64,000 nucleotides of DNA from Bemisia tabaci (taxonomy: Eukaryota; Arthropoda; Insecta; Hemiptera; Aleyrodidae). Positions 11,734-22,600 of the stretch are shown in pieces (positions within the stretch are counted from its first letter, which is position 1; each line of letters opens with the position of its first letter). A program made the translations under genes and the position numbers. A model generated the notes under the pieces. It searched no databases and was not told the DNA's origin. It was given only the letters and a program-made list of their open reading frames with translations. The stretch spans positions 37,190,263 to 37,254,262 of the forward strand of contig NC_092800.1 of the NCBI RefSeq assembly GCF_918797505.1. The letters are read 5' to 3'.

Positions 11734-14122
11734 ACTACTCTACGTAGTTAGAAGAATGCAAAATGAATCCATTTCTGAAATTACAATCTACTCATTGTTA
11801 CGCATTGCATTTTTTGCATTTAAAATCTTATTGTTATAATTTATGTTTTACAGGGAGAAGAGTAACTTGTTAAGATGGACAATTTTAGGCATAGCAGCTT
11901 TGCTTGCTATGCTTGGATGCGTTTCAGGACACACTTATCACCTGGGAAGTTGTCCAACCGTTGAACCTATGCCAGAATTCGATATGTCCAAAGTATGCAC
12001 CCTTTGATCTATTACAGCCTCACATTTTCACTACTTATTGCAGTAAGAAACTACTATTCCGAACTCATGCATAAAAGCACCTATCTGCGTAGGGGAAGTA
12101 TTAGGACATATGTTGTTCCTAAAATGAGACAAAAACAATATAGTTCCTTAATGCAAAATGAAGTTCATTGCAGTAGCATAACTATCAGCACTGATGAGGG
12201 GTGTTTGTTTTCCTCCCCTCCGTTCGCCAGAAAAGTGGGCGAAAGAAATTAGGAAAGAGAGTGGAATTTTATGGCCAGCAATCGAGATCTCTACCCCTCC
12301 TGGCTAAGGTTAGAAGGCGCCCTTATGATAACTGTTTAGATCTTTGGGACGGAGTCAGTGTTGACTGAAATTTTGAACGCTAGAACATTTCTCAATTTTC
12401 CGACAAGATACTTAAAAAATACTGATTTATATTCTCTTGAAATGATTTTCATGCAACGTTTATTTTCCAGTTCTTGGGGAAATGGTACGTGATCCAGAAA
12501 ACTTCAACCGGCAGCCGTTGCGTTTTCTACAACTTTACGAGCACCGGAGAGCCAGGGAGCTACAAGGTGGAGCAGATAAGTGAGCACCCTGTCCTAGGAC
12601 TCGCCAGCGTGGATAACAATTACCACTATACCGGAAATTTGAAAGCTGTCCCAGATGTACCAGCAAAAATGACCGTCCGATTCCCTCTCAGTGAGTATTT
12701 TTAATGAAAAACAAGTATGAAGTCCTTGAATGAGGAGGATTATGATTACAAAAGCTCGAAGACGCTTTTTTATTACTATAGTGCATTACGAATTCTGACA
12801 AATGACAAATTCTGACGAATTCATCTGAAAAATTACCGCATGAAAATTCTCGGCACTCAATATGTTCTATATCTTGGATAAATAGTATTCTCAAAAACTT
12901 GACTTATCTTTGCGCGCCTGTTGCCGACGAAGCAACCAATGGGGTGGAGTTATTTGAGAATTTGACTGATTGACCCCTTTATTATGTCGTAATGCAAAGT
13001 CTAAACTAATACACTTATTTTTTGCTTTGAATTTAAATACATGCGGAATGAGAGCTGTGGTTGCGACATCATTTGGGCAACGTTTTTTGATTAAGGAACT
13101 ACTGTTCCAGGCTTATCCATAAACGCACCTATTTGCAAATGAACATTGCGCACGCACATACTTAATCCCTGAAATGCATCAGTCTGATGAGTATTTGTAC
13201 TCATTTGCAAAAAGTGGTCCATTTGAAAGAAACTACTCGTAGAATATCTCACTGTTACTAATGAACTGTTATTAAAGATGTGATAATAAATCAAAATTCA
13301 CTGAGAACACACCGGTTTATGAGAGGTTATCGCCTCCGATAGTCCCAGACCAGTGATTAAAACATACATCAGGTTTAATGACATGCACCATATGGTCTGG
13401 GGAATATCGGGTTATTGCACAGGTGCGTTGAAGTAAAATACGCAGCATCAAACATGCGCTGTATGGCTGTTTAGGTGCAGCTGTTAGGGGCTACAGTCAT
13501 CTGTTGTCAACGCACTTTGGTCAGGTTCACCCACTCATATTTTGACGTAACTAAACAAAATCAACCTAACTAAATTTTAGCTGCCTGTCACTTGTCATGT
13601 TTCATTTCTTTAACAGAAATGAAAACAACACGATCCCTTCATGTTAAAGATGTTGATCATGACTCATTCCGTCATGAGTTAAACTCGTTCATTTACCTCT
13701 CAAAAAATTAAAACTTCTTTTTTAAAATTTTTTTAATTTTCATGTTTCTCAACTATACATTGTTTCTCTCCAGGCGTTGCTGGCAGTGCTTCTTACGTAG
13801 TATTCTCCACGGATTACAGCAAATATGCTGGAATTTTCACCTGTCAAAAGTTAGCTTTTGCTCACCGTTTGTCAGCTACCATTCTGTCTCGATCAAAAAC
13901 CTTGGAGAAGATGTACCTCGACAAGGTATGTATCAAACGCCTTTTATTCGAAATTAAATCTAGTTGTATTATATTTGTAAGCTGCATAGTGGAGATTTTT
14001 CCATTGATACGTAACTATCTTGTGATGATTAAATTTTGGAGGAGACGTAACAATCACAGTCTATACATCTGAACTTGATCTGAATTAATCCAACCTCGGA
14101 TTAAATCTTATTTAAGTTTTCC

Positions 14123-14166
<44 letters not shown>

Positions 14167-16621
14167 TTTAGTTTCAAAATGCGCACCATGAAACCAATTT
14201 TTCACTGATCGATAAATCAGAGCGATACTCTGGGTGCATTTCACTCGAGAGTCTCTTTTGCCCTTAAAAATTGTGTAACCACATGTAATTTTTTTTTTAA
14301 AATTTTTATCCATGATATGAAAAAGTTCAGACCTAGATGCAAAGAAAGCATCAATCGATCAAATAATCAGAATCCCGATTGAACCGTCGCGTCGGTTGTG
14401 TGAGCCGACCTTTTCGGTTGATAAGACCTAAAACTTCGGATGAAATGGAAAACTTTCGACACGAACTATTTTTTCTCGATTCACCAAACTGAGCTTTGGT
14501 TGTGTCAACCAAAGCAGCTGATTTGCACCACTGAGATCCTACATAACACAAGTTGCAACAACGTGCGATTACCCATGTACGGTAAAATTATTTAATTACC
14601 ACCATACGTCGGAGTGTTGTGTATGTTGCCGATCTACTAATTGAAGGGGCTTCCCTTCCTATCTATTGGAATTTTAAAAGAATCACATTAAGTTGCAATT
14701 TTTCTTTGCCTTGAATATCCCTTTATTTTCTCTGCTCGTTTCAAACTGGCATTTGGTGATAAATTATGTAAAAAATGTCAAATACCTGCATGGAAAAAAA
14801 GTCAACTCTCAAGAGTCAGTTGTGCGTTGTGCTGGTCGCAAAATCATGTTTTGCTACTTGATTCTCGTAGGGTATCCAAAAATAATATGATCCACCCATC
14901 AGCAACTTTCTGCGTTCAATATTAACCGAAATATCGCGCGCTTTGAAAAATTCGGTTTATGACGTCATCCACCTCGGTAACACCCCCTGGTTTCTTCCTC
15001 TTTGCTTTCATCAATCAGTAAGACACACATTTGTACTGGTGACTCAACGTGAAACTTGGATGAAAGCAAGGTGGAAGAAACCAAGGGTGTCACTACCGCG
15101 GTGGATGACGTAAAAAATCTGACTTTTCAAAACGCGATATCTCGGTTAATATTGAACGTGGAAAGTTCCTGTTTGGACAGATCTTCTTATTTTTAGCTAA
15201 TTTGCAAGAATCAAGCACTAAAACACTATTCTGTGACCAGCGCAACTGACACATTCAATGAAATTTGCCCAAAAATCCGCACAACCGTTTTCATATTAAA
15301 AATTAAAGTACCTAATCAAAGGATGTGTCCCATGAAGGAGGATATTTTGGCCCTAACTTTGGTCGAAAATTGAATTAACTTAGAATAATGTCATGTATGG
15401 TCAAATCGACTCTTAATCATCTATTCTGTGAGAACTTGTCCTTATTTGAGGTGTTTTTGAAAGGTTTTTGCCTGATGTACCAGCGCAAAGTAGTGAAGTT
15501 TTGCAGTTTTCTCGAATAATTGCTCATTTTTGGCCCTAAATTAGATTGTCTATGTATGAGCACAAGCGACTACCACTTTCTCCTTTAAATATGTTGTAAT
15601 GGGTGCACTAAAGATTAACATATTCGAATATGAAAGTGGTAGTCGCTTGGGCTCATACATAAACAATCTAATTTAGGACCAAAAATGAGCAATTAGTCGA
15701 GAAAACTGCAAAACTTCACTACTTTGCGCTGATAAATCAGGCAAAAACTTTTCAAAAACACCTTAAATAAGGACAAGTTCTCACAGGGTAGATGATTAAA
15801 AGTCGATTTGACCAGACATGACATTATTCTAAGCTGTTTCAATTTTCGACCAAGGTTAGGGCCAAAATACCTACCTTAATGGGCCACATATCGACGGTGA
15901 AACCACCAAACCACGTATCTCGGTTTGCGACGTCGCAGACTTCCTGCCATACTTTATTTTTTAAATAGAAAACTACTCAACGTCAATTCGTGAAAACTTC
16001 CGTGATTTTTCCTCTTTGTGCGGAGGAAAATCTGTGAAAATTGTAAGGAATGATATTGATTCTGATCTCCTTCAAAAAAATAAAATGTGAGTGGAGATTT
16101 TCAAACACTGCAAACGAGATACGAGGTCTGGTAGTTTCACCGTCGATATATCCTTTGCCTAAAAATCCGCACAACCGTTTTCATGTTCAAAATTAAAGTA
16201 CCTAATCATATTTGACCATAGCTGTGATGGCCTTTCTGCTCAGCACAGTCCATTTGAGAGAAAAAAAAACTACAACGATTGTAAATTTGATGGGTTGCAG
16301 GTACGATCGAAGCTGAGCGCCTCGGGTGTGAGCCCGTTCGACCTGAGCAACATCGACCAGAGCAACTGCCCTGCGGCGGACGCGTACAACATCAACATCG
16401 ACGACGAGACTTTCAGCCCGCACAACATCGGCGGGGCCGTCAAAAAGGCCGGCGAGAAGCTCGGTGAGGGTGTGGAGGCCGGGCTCAACGGCGCCAAGAA
16501 GGTGTACAACACCCTCAGCTCCGGCGAGGACAAGGACTCGTCCTCGAAGAAGGACGCCAAGAAGGAGGACATCAACGACCCCGGCAACCGATACCACTAC
16601 GACACCGAGTGGCTACCCTGA
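7471..16621 (+). CDS. Secreted apolipoprotein D/Lazarillo-like lipocalin, 5 exons, 281 aa
   Basis: Joining 7471-7484, 11854-11992, 12471-12690, 13774-13925 and 16301-16621 gives one open frame with GT-AG introns. Residues 1-30 are a signal peptide (basic start, then a hydrophobic core ending CVSG). All three lipocalin conserved regions are present: GKW at residues 54-56, TDY at 137-139 and the Arg of SRS at 164. Four mature cysteines (38, 68, 148, 198) match the two disulfides usual in the ApoD group, and the DQSNC near 194-198 is a group hallmark. Lipocalins of this type are extracellular carriers of small hydrophobic ligands such as lipids or pigments; the ligand here cannot be read. After the barrel and helix there is an unusual tail of about 80 residues, rich in Gly, Lys and Asp. 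The start is the only Met giving an in-phase signal peptide. Confidence 0.94.
8739..9004. mobile_element. GACGGTG-family miniature element, copy 2
   Basis: Same ends and interior as copy 1, in lipocalin intron 1. The open frame across it (8782-9009) is an accident of the repeat. Confidence 0.8.
11693..11735 (+). repeat. (CTA)n/(CTT)n microsatellite
   Basis: About a dozen consecutive CTA/CTT trinucleotides lie just upstream of the exon 2 acceptor region of the lipocalin gene. Confidence 0.9.
11854..11992 (+). CDS. Lipocalin exon 2: signal peptide core and N-terminus
   Basis: Encodes the hydrophobic signal-peptide core, the first mature cysteine (residue 38) and the PEFDMSK segment that precedes the GxW motif. 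Acceptor ttttacag, donor gtatgc, ending in phase 0. Confidence 0.93.
12471..12690 (+). CDS. Lipocalin exon 3: GxW motif and first barrel strands
   Basis: Begins FLGKWYVIQK, the lipocalin GxW signature. Carries Cys68 and the beta strands up to MTVRFPLS. Acceptor attttccag, donor gtgagt, ending in phase 1. Confidence 0.95.
12691..13773 (+). other. Lipocalin intron 3
   Basis: About 1.1 kb of AT-rich DNA between gtgagt and ctctccag. I see no gene or clear repeat; one stretch (13094-13250) loosely resembles part of intron 2 (12035-12190). Confidence 0.6.
13774..13925 (+). CDS. Lipocalin exon 4: TDY and Arg motifs
   Basis: Encodes the strand with STDYSKYAG (conserved region 2), Cys148 and the ILSRSKTLE segment (conserved region 3) leading into the C-terminal helix. 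Acceptor ctctccag, donor gtatgt, phase 0. Confidence 0.95.
14815..15250. mobile_element. Foldback element in lipocalin intron 4
   Basis: Imperfect inverted arms of about 180 bp beginning GTCAGTTGTGCGTTGTGC and containing TTCAATATTAACCGAAATA and GACGTCATCCACC. Confidence 0.75.
15264..15318 (+). repeat. 55-bp direct repeat, left copy (right copy 16154-16208)
   Basis: TTTGCCCAAAAATCCGCACA and onward to CCTAATCA recurs at 16154-16208, bracketing the foldback and GACGGTG element. A related copy is at about 52732-52786. Confidence 0.85.
15323..15889. mobile_element. Foldback element, ~260-bp arms
   Basis: Left arm 15323-15583 pairs with about 15632-15889 (shared landmarks TTTTGGCCCTAA, AAACTTCACTACTTTGCGCT, GAAAGTGGTAGTCGCTTG), with a 50-bp loop. 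Confidence 0.85.
15889..16149. mobile_element. GACGGTG-family miniature element, copy 3
   Basis: Ends ATCGACGGTGAAACCACC and its inverse; abuts the foldback at 15323-15889 in lipocalin intron 4. Confidence 0.82.
16301..16621 (+). CDS. Lipocalin exon 5: C-terminal helix, Cys198 and acidic/lysine tail
   Basis: Starts in phase 0 after a ggttgcag acceptor. It encodes VRSKLSASG, DQSNC (198), a Gly/Lys/Glu amphipathic stretch (about residues 214-246) and a low-complexity DKDSSSKKDAKKED run before the stop at 16619-16621. Unlike exons 2-4, it is strongly GC-rich with G/C third positions. Other frames over this exon are also open for that reason and are not genes. Confidence 0.93.
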   Translation, partial: VRSKLSASGVSPFDLSNIDQSNCPAADAYNINIDDETFSPHNIGGAVKKAGEKLGEGVEAGLNGAKKVYNTLSSGEDKDSSSKKDAKKEDINDPGNRYHYDTEWLP

Positions 16622-16682
16622 GCATGGACTGAGGGATAGGTTTTAGGGCCGTTTCATAGACTGATTTACACCGAAAAAAAAG

Positions 16683-16845
16683 CATTGGCGGATCTAGCAA
16701 ATTGGCAACATTGTGTTTTCTCCATCCAGACCTATGGAGATGTATCGATTCCTGGAGGGGCCAGGTGCTCCGACAAGAATCGATTATTTAGCATAGGTTT
16801 AAATGGAGGCAATCGGGTGTTGCCATAGTGCTGGATCCGCCTCTG
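16683..16845. mobile_element. hAT-type miniature element (TGGCGGATCTAGCAA ends), copy 1
   Basis: 163 bp with inverted ends CATTGGCGGATCTAGCAA and CTGGATCCGCCTCTG, and 8-bp target duplications AAAAAAAG on both sides. Centre GGAGGGGCCAGGTGCTCCGA. Confidence 0.85.
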
Positions 16846-16850
16846 AAAAA

Positions 16851-17294
16851 AAGGATGCTGATTTAACATTCTGGATGTGAAAAAGTCTGCGACAACTCAC
16901 AAAACGCTGAATTAACTGCTATACTGCCGTGCTAAGGAAGAACGCAGTTTGAACATTCGAATGTTGCCAAATTTCCTCTTAGAAAAGATTTAATTTTGGA
17001 GATAATTATGAATATGTGTCCTCGCAATTTTTTAGATTTTTTAGATCAAATTGCGAACAAAATCCTCTGTAAAACTGGAAGAGAAATATTCACAAATGTT
17101 CTCGAAAATTCATGATTTTTCGAAGGAGATTTGGAAACGCCTAAAGGCTCATACAGCGTTTTTCCTTAGCACGGAGATGATGTACAACAGTTATAGCAAT
17201 TTCAAGATGTAAAACTATCTGCTGTGTCGGTTATTTCAGCGTTTTGTGAGTTGCCGTACACTTTTTCACATCCAGAATGTTAAATCAGCATCCT
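16851..17294. mobile_element. Nested foldbacks (outer 16851-17294, inner 16927-17174)
   Basis: The outer element has ends AAGGATGCTGATTTAACATT and the inverse. It is split by an inner element with ends CCGTGCTAAGGAAGAACGC; a second inner-type copy is at 39831-40149. Confidence 0.8.
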
Positions 17295-17497
17295 TCCCTT
17301 TCGAAGTAGTGGCTACGTCATTCTCATTCGATATTTTATCGAGCCGTTGGTTCAAATTAAATGTAGACAAATGCAGAACCTTGTTTCTGATTCGCGTTCT
17401 TTTGCGCCATGGTGGTAAAATGCATCCGACTGTTTCATACAATTGAAATTTCTCGTGAATCTTCAATTGATTTATGACCAGTCAATGACTAAATTTT

Positions 17498-17503
17498 AAT
17501 AAA
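17498..17503 (+). terminator. Candidate poly(A) signal for the lipocalin mRNA
   Basis: AATAAA about 0.9 kb after the stop. Another AATAAA lies at 18274-18279. Transposons fill the region between, so which site is used cannot be told. Confidence 0.3.
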
Positions 17504-17568
17504 TTAACACAATTATAACTCATGAAGAATTCGCACATGAGGTTACGTTAGTTTGTTTTGGTTTGAAG

Positions 17569-17905
17569 CAGAGACAAGAGACCCTCCACTGGCCTCTTGG
17601 CGACAGGCGAAAGCTTTTACTTTCGGGGATTCAACAGTTCCTTATGGACAATTATAAGGGAGCAACAGTCATCACCCTAATTTCGGCTGTTGACCTACCT
17701 ACATGGTCGATGACGAGCTTCGGGTAACGTCATGAGCCAAACAAGTTTCCTAAACTTCGGCCATTTTCGGCTTGTTTGCGAAACGAAACTGCCAACACGT
17801 TGTTAAACATCAACCATGTAGGTAAGTCAACAGTAGAATGCTGAAGTCCCGAAAGTAAAAGCTTCCACCATGGCCAAGATACTAGTGGAGGGTCTCTTGT
17901 CTCTG
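17569..17905. mobile_element. hAT-type miniature element, CAGAGACAAGAG ends, copy 2 (intact)
   Basis: Full 337-bp copy with matching inverted ends, flanked by perfect 8-bp target duplications GTTTGAAG (17561-17568 and 17906-17913), which identifies hAT-type insertion. In the lipocalin 3' flank. Confidence 0.9.
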
Positions 17906-19274
17906 GTTTGAAGTAAAAGTTCGATATCATATCGAATGACGGAGTCACTAAATCAGTCGGTGTGAGTTTCATTAGAATGGTTTTGATCTTGGTCTGTTGC
18001 GTCTCAATGTGAATTATGTTTGAAGTCCTACGATCCGAGTTTGTCAAACCAGAGTGACTCCGTGACAGTTCCTCTTTGTGAAATTTCAAATTTGATTGTC
18101 TAAATATAAGCCTGTGATTACCTCGCGTGGTTGGTCTCAAACACGCATGATCTTACTTTAATTAGTGTGTAATTTAGGGTTTCGAATTGTTTTACGTGTA
18201 TTTTTTCCACTGTTTGTATATTTGCCTTTGATGTCCACGTTTGCAAATGTGAACGTACACATTTATCTCCGTAAATAAAAAAAAACGTGTTTGTGTGCCA
18301 TAAATAATGTTTAATCCTATACTGGAGAAAAATAGGGGGAAACACTACAACACAATATTTCGATAATTAGGCAGTAGTTAGCCGTAGGGAAAAGTACAAT
18401 CCATACGGCTGTGTAATGATTACAAAGTGTCTCTCATTGAAATTGGGTACTTAAGTTTGATAATGATGTTACAGATACATTAAAAGGGGTAGCCATACAG
18501 TGCCCAGATTCGTAATGTAAATGAGAGAGCTGGCGCCATGTTCTGGTCGACAAGTTCCGAGCCCGGTGTGCGCCGAGCTTCGGTCGCACTTTTCGATGTA
18601 TGTTCGATCTAAAATGGCGGTGTGGAATAAGTGAGTAATTCCTATCTTCTTTGATTTCATCGGATGGCTGGGTCCTCGTGTATCGAAAACAATCGATTAT
18701 GTATCGGAAAAGTGACCCGTCGTAATACAGGAGTCTCAGGATTCGAGACCTGGATAGTGCTGAAAATTAGTGGCGCCAGCTCTCCTACTTACATTACGAC
18801 TCTATGTACTCTATGTGGGTAGCTGCAACTTTATGAAGCAACGTCGCAATAACGTTCAAATAACGTAATTTACGAGAATTTCCATAGTTTATTTCAAGCG
18901 CTAGGCAACATGGGGAAATCACATTCAAGCGTGTCTAACGTCATTTTTATTCAACTTTCAATGCAATTTTACGCTCGCAAATTAGGTAAACAATATTAAC
19001 ACAGATATTGACAGATAATTCTCTAACCACATAATTGACCAACAGCGTTGAAAAACATAAACAGCGATATGCACTATGTGACAAAAATATCAGTGTAATT
19101 TTGCTTCACGAACAAGGACAAAGTCTTTTGAGTTACGTTACTTTAATGTTGATGCAACGTTTCCAGACGCATATCGCTCAGCAATTTTTTTGGTAGTCAT
19201 CATGTAGCCACTCCTTTGTAGTGTAAGATGTTTGAAGATTTAAAAAATTAAGCAACGAAAAAATTTAGAAGTTT
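17906..19274. other. Convergent intergenic region
   Basis: Between the lipocalin and peroxidase 3' ends. Holds a foldback at about 18485-18826 with arms around GTAATGTAAATGAGAGAGCT and TGGCGCCA. I see no gene in the remainder. Confidence 0.6.
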
Positions 19275-19280
19275 TTTATT
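19275..19280 (-). terminator. Probable poly(A) signal of the peroxidase gene
   Basis: AATAAA on the - strand about 222 nt after the tentative stop, in a stretch free of recognisable repeats. Confidence 0.5.
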
Positions 19281-19501
19281 CTTCAATCAGGGCTTAACGT
19301 TCAAAGTTGAGCTGTCTTACTTGAAATACTACCAGCGACAATGGACTTAAATTTCTGGGTAAATAGAGCTTACATTACAAATGAAAGTCTTGAGCAACAA
19401 CTCTGAGGTGGTAGTTTTACAAACAGCACATGGCTCAGACGATGGAACAGAGGAATAGAGACGATTCGAGTACATTCTCGGATTTTCGAGCGATTAAAGC
19501 T

Positions 19502-19650
19502 TTAATCATTTAAGCTGCCCGCTCCACAAACATGAGAATTAATTTTGATGAGTAGATCAAAATCAACTTTTTTGTGATGAATCGTTGGCCAAAGCTTTCC
19601 AGGCGTTCCAATCGACTTTAGGCATTGAGCTGCACTTAATTTTCTTTTCC
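19502..19650 (-). CDS. Tentative terminal peroxidase exon 13
   Basis: Acceptor gtattgcag at 19651. The two first bases complete the split codon of exon 12, and the frame runs 49 codons to a stop at 19502-19504. KLSAAQCLKSIG could match the family's L-x-x-x-Q-L-x-x-I-R helix, but the usual C-D-N is absent. A poly(A) signal about 220 bp downstream supports it. Confidence 0.5.
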
Positions 19651-22600
19651 CTGCAATACAGAAATTAAAGACAAAAAATAACTATAAGCTCTCTGATTCC
19701 CTAATCATTCCCTGTCACACATCATTTAGAGTCCCTTTATAGAGAGAGTTGAGACAACGCGGCTCATGGATGTCACAAACGGGAATAAAGATTACGCCAG
19801 TCTGGTCTCCTGGTAATCCTGGTCTCTAGGATATTCTGAGGATCTTCATATAATATTTTAAAAATATTGTTGGTTTTCAGGGGTCGAGGATATTTTTCGA
19901 CAGAGTCTTTCACATAAGATCCCCTTTTTTTATCTCCTGACACGTGGCTAGTTTGTAACAGACATCAAAATACTAATATGGTGGGTGGCGTTGTAAAGAT
20001 TTTATAAGGGGGAAATTATTTCATCATTCTTTACGTGCAACCGCACGTTGACATTGACACACACCCTGAACTGAGCCTTTGATAAAGAAAGCCCTTCAAT
20101 TTTTTTAAGCGCCCTCCTTGTCAAGAAATATAGACGTTTTGAATACTTACCCCATCAGAAAAGGTTTTTCCCGAACTTCTGTCATATCCCCGTAATGACA
20201 CAATATATGAGCCATGTTCATTTTGTTCAATTCTTTGAGTTGATCTGTTCAGAGAATAAAATGAGTGTTAGTCAGATCTATACCTGCACTGGATAGTAAC
20301 AATCGTAAGCATGCACATTTTCATAACGGAAATATCATTCGATTGTATTAAAGTGGAATGTTGAAAAAATGTTCAAACATGATGTACTTGAAACAAGTAG
20401 GTAAACTCAACATATGGCGTGGAAGGAGCTCACTATAAGTATGTATCTTGCCCCCTCCCCCCCCCCCCAAAAAAAAAAAATTGCCACAAAATTGCGTCCC
20501 ATAGTCCAAAGAATATTCCGCGATTTTCTCGCCAATAAATGGAACACGTATATGATGGCTTAATATGCACCGGCACGCAATTTTGCGACGCTCACTGGAC
20601 CGAGTCAATTGGAGTATCGTGTATCTTGCCCCCTCCCCCCCCCAAAAAAAAAAAAAATTGCCACAAAATTGCGTCCCATAGTCCAAAGAATATTCCGCGA
20701 TTTTCTCGCCAATAAATGGAACACGTATATGATGGCTTAATATGCACCGGCACGCAATTTTGCGACGCTCACTGGACCGAGTCAATTGGAGAATTCGGAC
20801 AAAATCTGGGAACTATGAAAGCTTATATTTTTGGAAATACGAAACGAAAAAGTCTAAATGTGGTTCCATCGGTTTTTTCGTGAAATTTCTGTTCAGAAAC
20901 ACTCTATGAAATTGAATTTGTGACAAAAATAACATTACAATTTACGCACATAACACACATAATAACACGCACATAATATCAGAGCACATAACATAAAAAC
21001 GCACATAATATCAGAGCGTTTTAATCCGATGGCGATAAAGTTAAAGGCACTCGGCCACTCAGGGGTTGAAAATTGTTTTTATCATGCACATAATCTATCT
21101 TTTTTTCTGGATCTTATTCATTTATTAAGCCAGACATCAAGTAATTTTTATCACTAGGGGCCGTTCATAAAGTGCTCAACGCTAATTTTCGGATTTTTCG
21201 ACTAAAGGCTCGCATTTTGTATGCATAAAATATTGACGGTGAAACTACCAGACCGCGTATCTCATTTGCGGTGTTTAAAAATCTCCTCCCCTATTTTATT
21301 TTTTCGAAGGAGAGCAAATCAATATGAATTCTTTTCACAGAGTTTTCCTCGCGCACAGAAGAAATAACAGGGAAGTTTTCTATAGTTAACTTTGAGTAGT
21401 TTTTCATTTAAGGAATTAAGTAAGACAGGAAGTATACAGCGTCGCAAAGCGATACGTAGTCTGGTACGATCACCGTCGATATGCGATAAGCATCACAAAC
21501 ACCTCTTTGGAGACTTAAACGCAAGGCAAGAAAAGGTAGAATACTAATTTGTTCATAAAATACGTGACACTAAATTTTGGATCACTGTCCAATATTACAT
21601 TCCTACTCTTTCAAATCCTACTCAGCTCGAAATAACCTCATTTGTCTATAGATGGCTGTAGATTCCAAAAAAAATCGAACAAAGGAATAGAAGCCACAAA
21701 ACTAAAAAAAAAAAAAAAAAAATGGATTTTTTGACCCCCTCCTCTTCCCCCATGACGATTTTATAACGTAAGTCTCAATCTCAATCCTATATCATGTAAT
21801 GCTCTTCATGACTCCCTCTAGAGCATTCGGTATTATTATTACCACCATTAATGGCATTAGGGTATATGGTATATTGGCGTTCCTTGTTAATCGTTCTACT
21901 TATTTTCAGTTCCAGGTACCAACCTCCCAAGTAGCACAGTGCAACGAAAATATTGAAATTAAATTGCAATTTGATGTTAGTGGATTTGTAATTTTTGTAT
22001 CATTAAATTGCAATATTTTTACATCCTTTAGTCATATGCCGACTTTAAACAATCAACAAAATGAGCTTCATTTGCCAGAAAGATAGGCAATATGCATTGC
22101 GATGAAAAATTGCAACTTATTTCAATTTTACTGCAATAAGTTTCAATAAATGGGGCCCCTTCAAATGGGAGCTAGGCAACATATACAACACTCACGATCA
22201 GTGGAATTGCAATATTTTCACCATGCAATTTCTACTTGTTGCAATCTGTGCTACTTGCATGGGCCGTTACGACAAAACGTCACGGACGTACAGATATGGT
22301 TGAATTTGCAGCCATACACAATTATATGTTACGATTTACTAATATTTCTATTGAAAACTTACGGTTTGGAAACAGTCCTGGCTGACCATCACAGGTGGGA
22401 TGATATCTGTCTCCAATGAGCCACCTTTTGAATTGCTCGATTATTATTGCCGTGCAGACTTTCCCGAACATGCTGTTGCCGACAGGACACTCAGCGACAC
22501 ATCCAACATACAGATCTATGTCCCGCCAGTGTTTGTAGACTTTTCTGAAGTCCCTTATGGTCTGAAAAATATCCGAAATACATGTTTTCATGGGCTGTAT

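Larger units (their letters stand above)
7485..11853 (+). other. Lipocalin intron 1 (4.4 kb)
   Basis: Runs from gtaagt to a tttacag acceptor. It holds a GACGGTG-type miniature element (8739-9004), a GC-rich palindromic patch with GACGCGAGATGAC arms near 11122-11167, and a (CTA)n microsatellite (11693-11735). The ORFs of 60-112 codons here show no recognisable domain. Confidence 0.7.
13926..16300 (+). other. Lipocalin intron 4 packed with foldback elements
   Basis: About 2.4 kb holding a 39-base poly-T run, two large foldback elements (14815-15250 and 15323-15889) and a GACGGTG-family miniature element (15889-16149). A 55-bp direct repeat brackets the last two. No other coding sequence is seen. 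Confidence 0.75.

Noticed and set aside
16202..16597. Long - strand frames across lipocalin exon 5
   Set aside because: GC-rich exon leaves opposite frames open. The + strand frame continues the lipocalin in phase with Cys198.
20348..20785. 145-codon - strand frame with internal duplication
   Set aside because: Follows from the tandem 175-bp units and their C/A runs; no domain.
22150..22419. + strand 89-codon frame
   Set aside because: Covers a foldback element and the complement of peroxidase exon 12.
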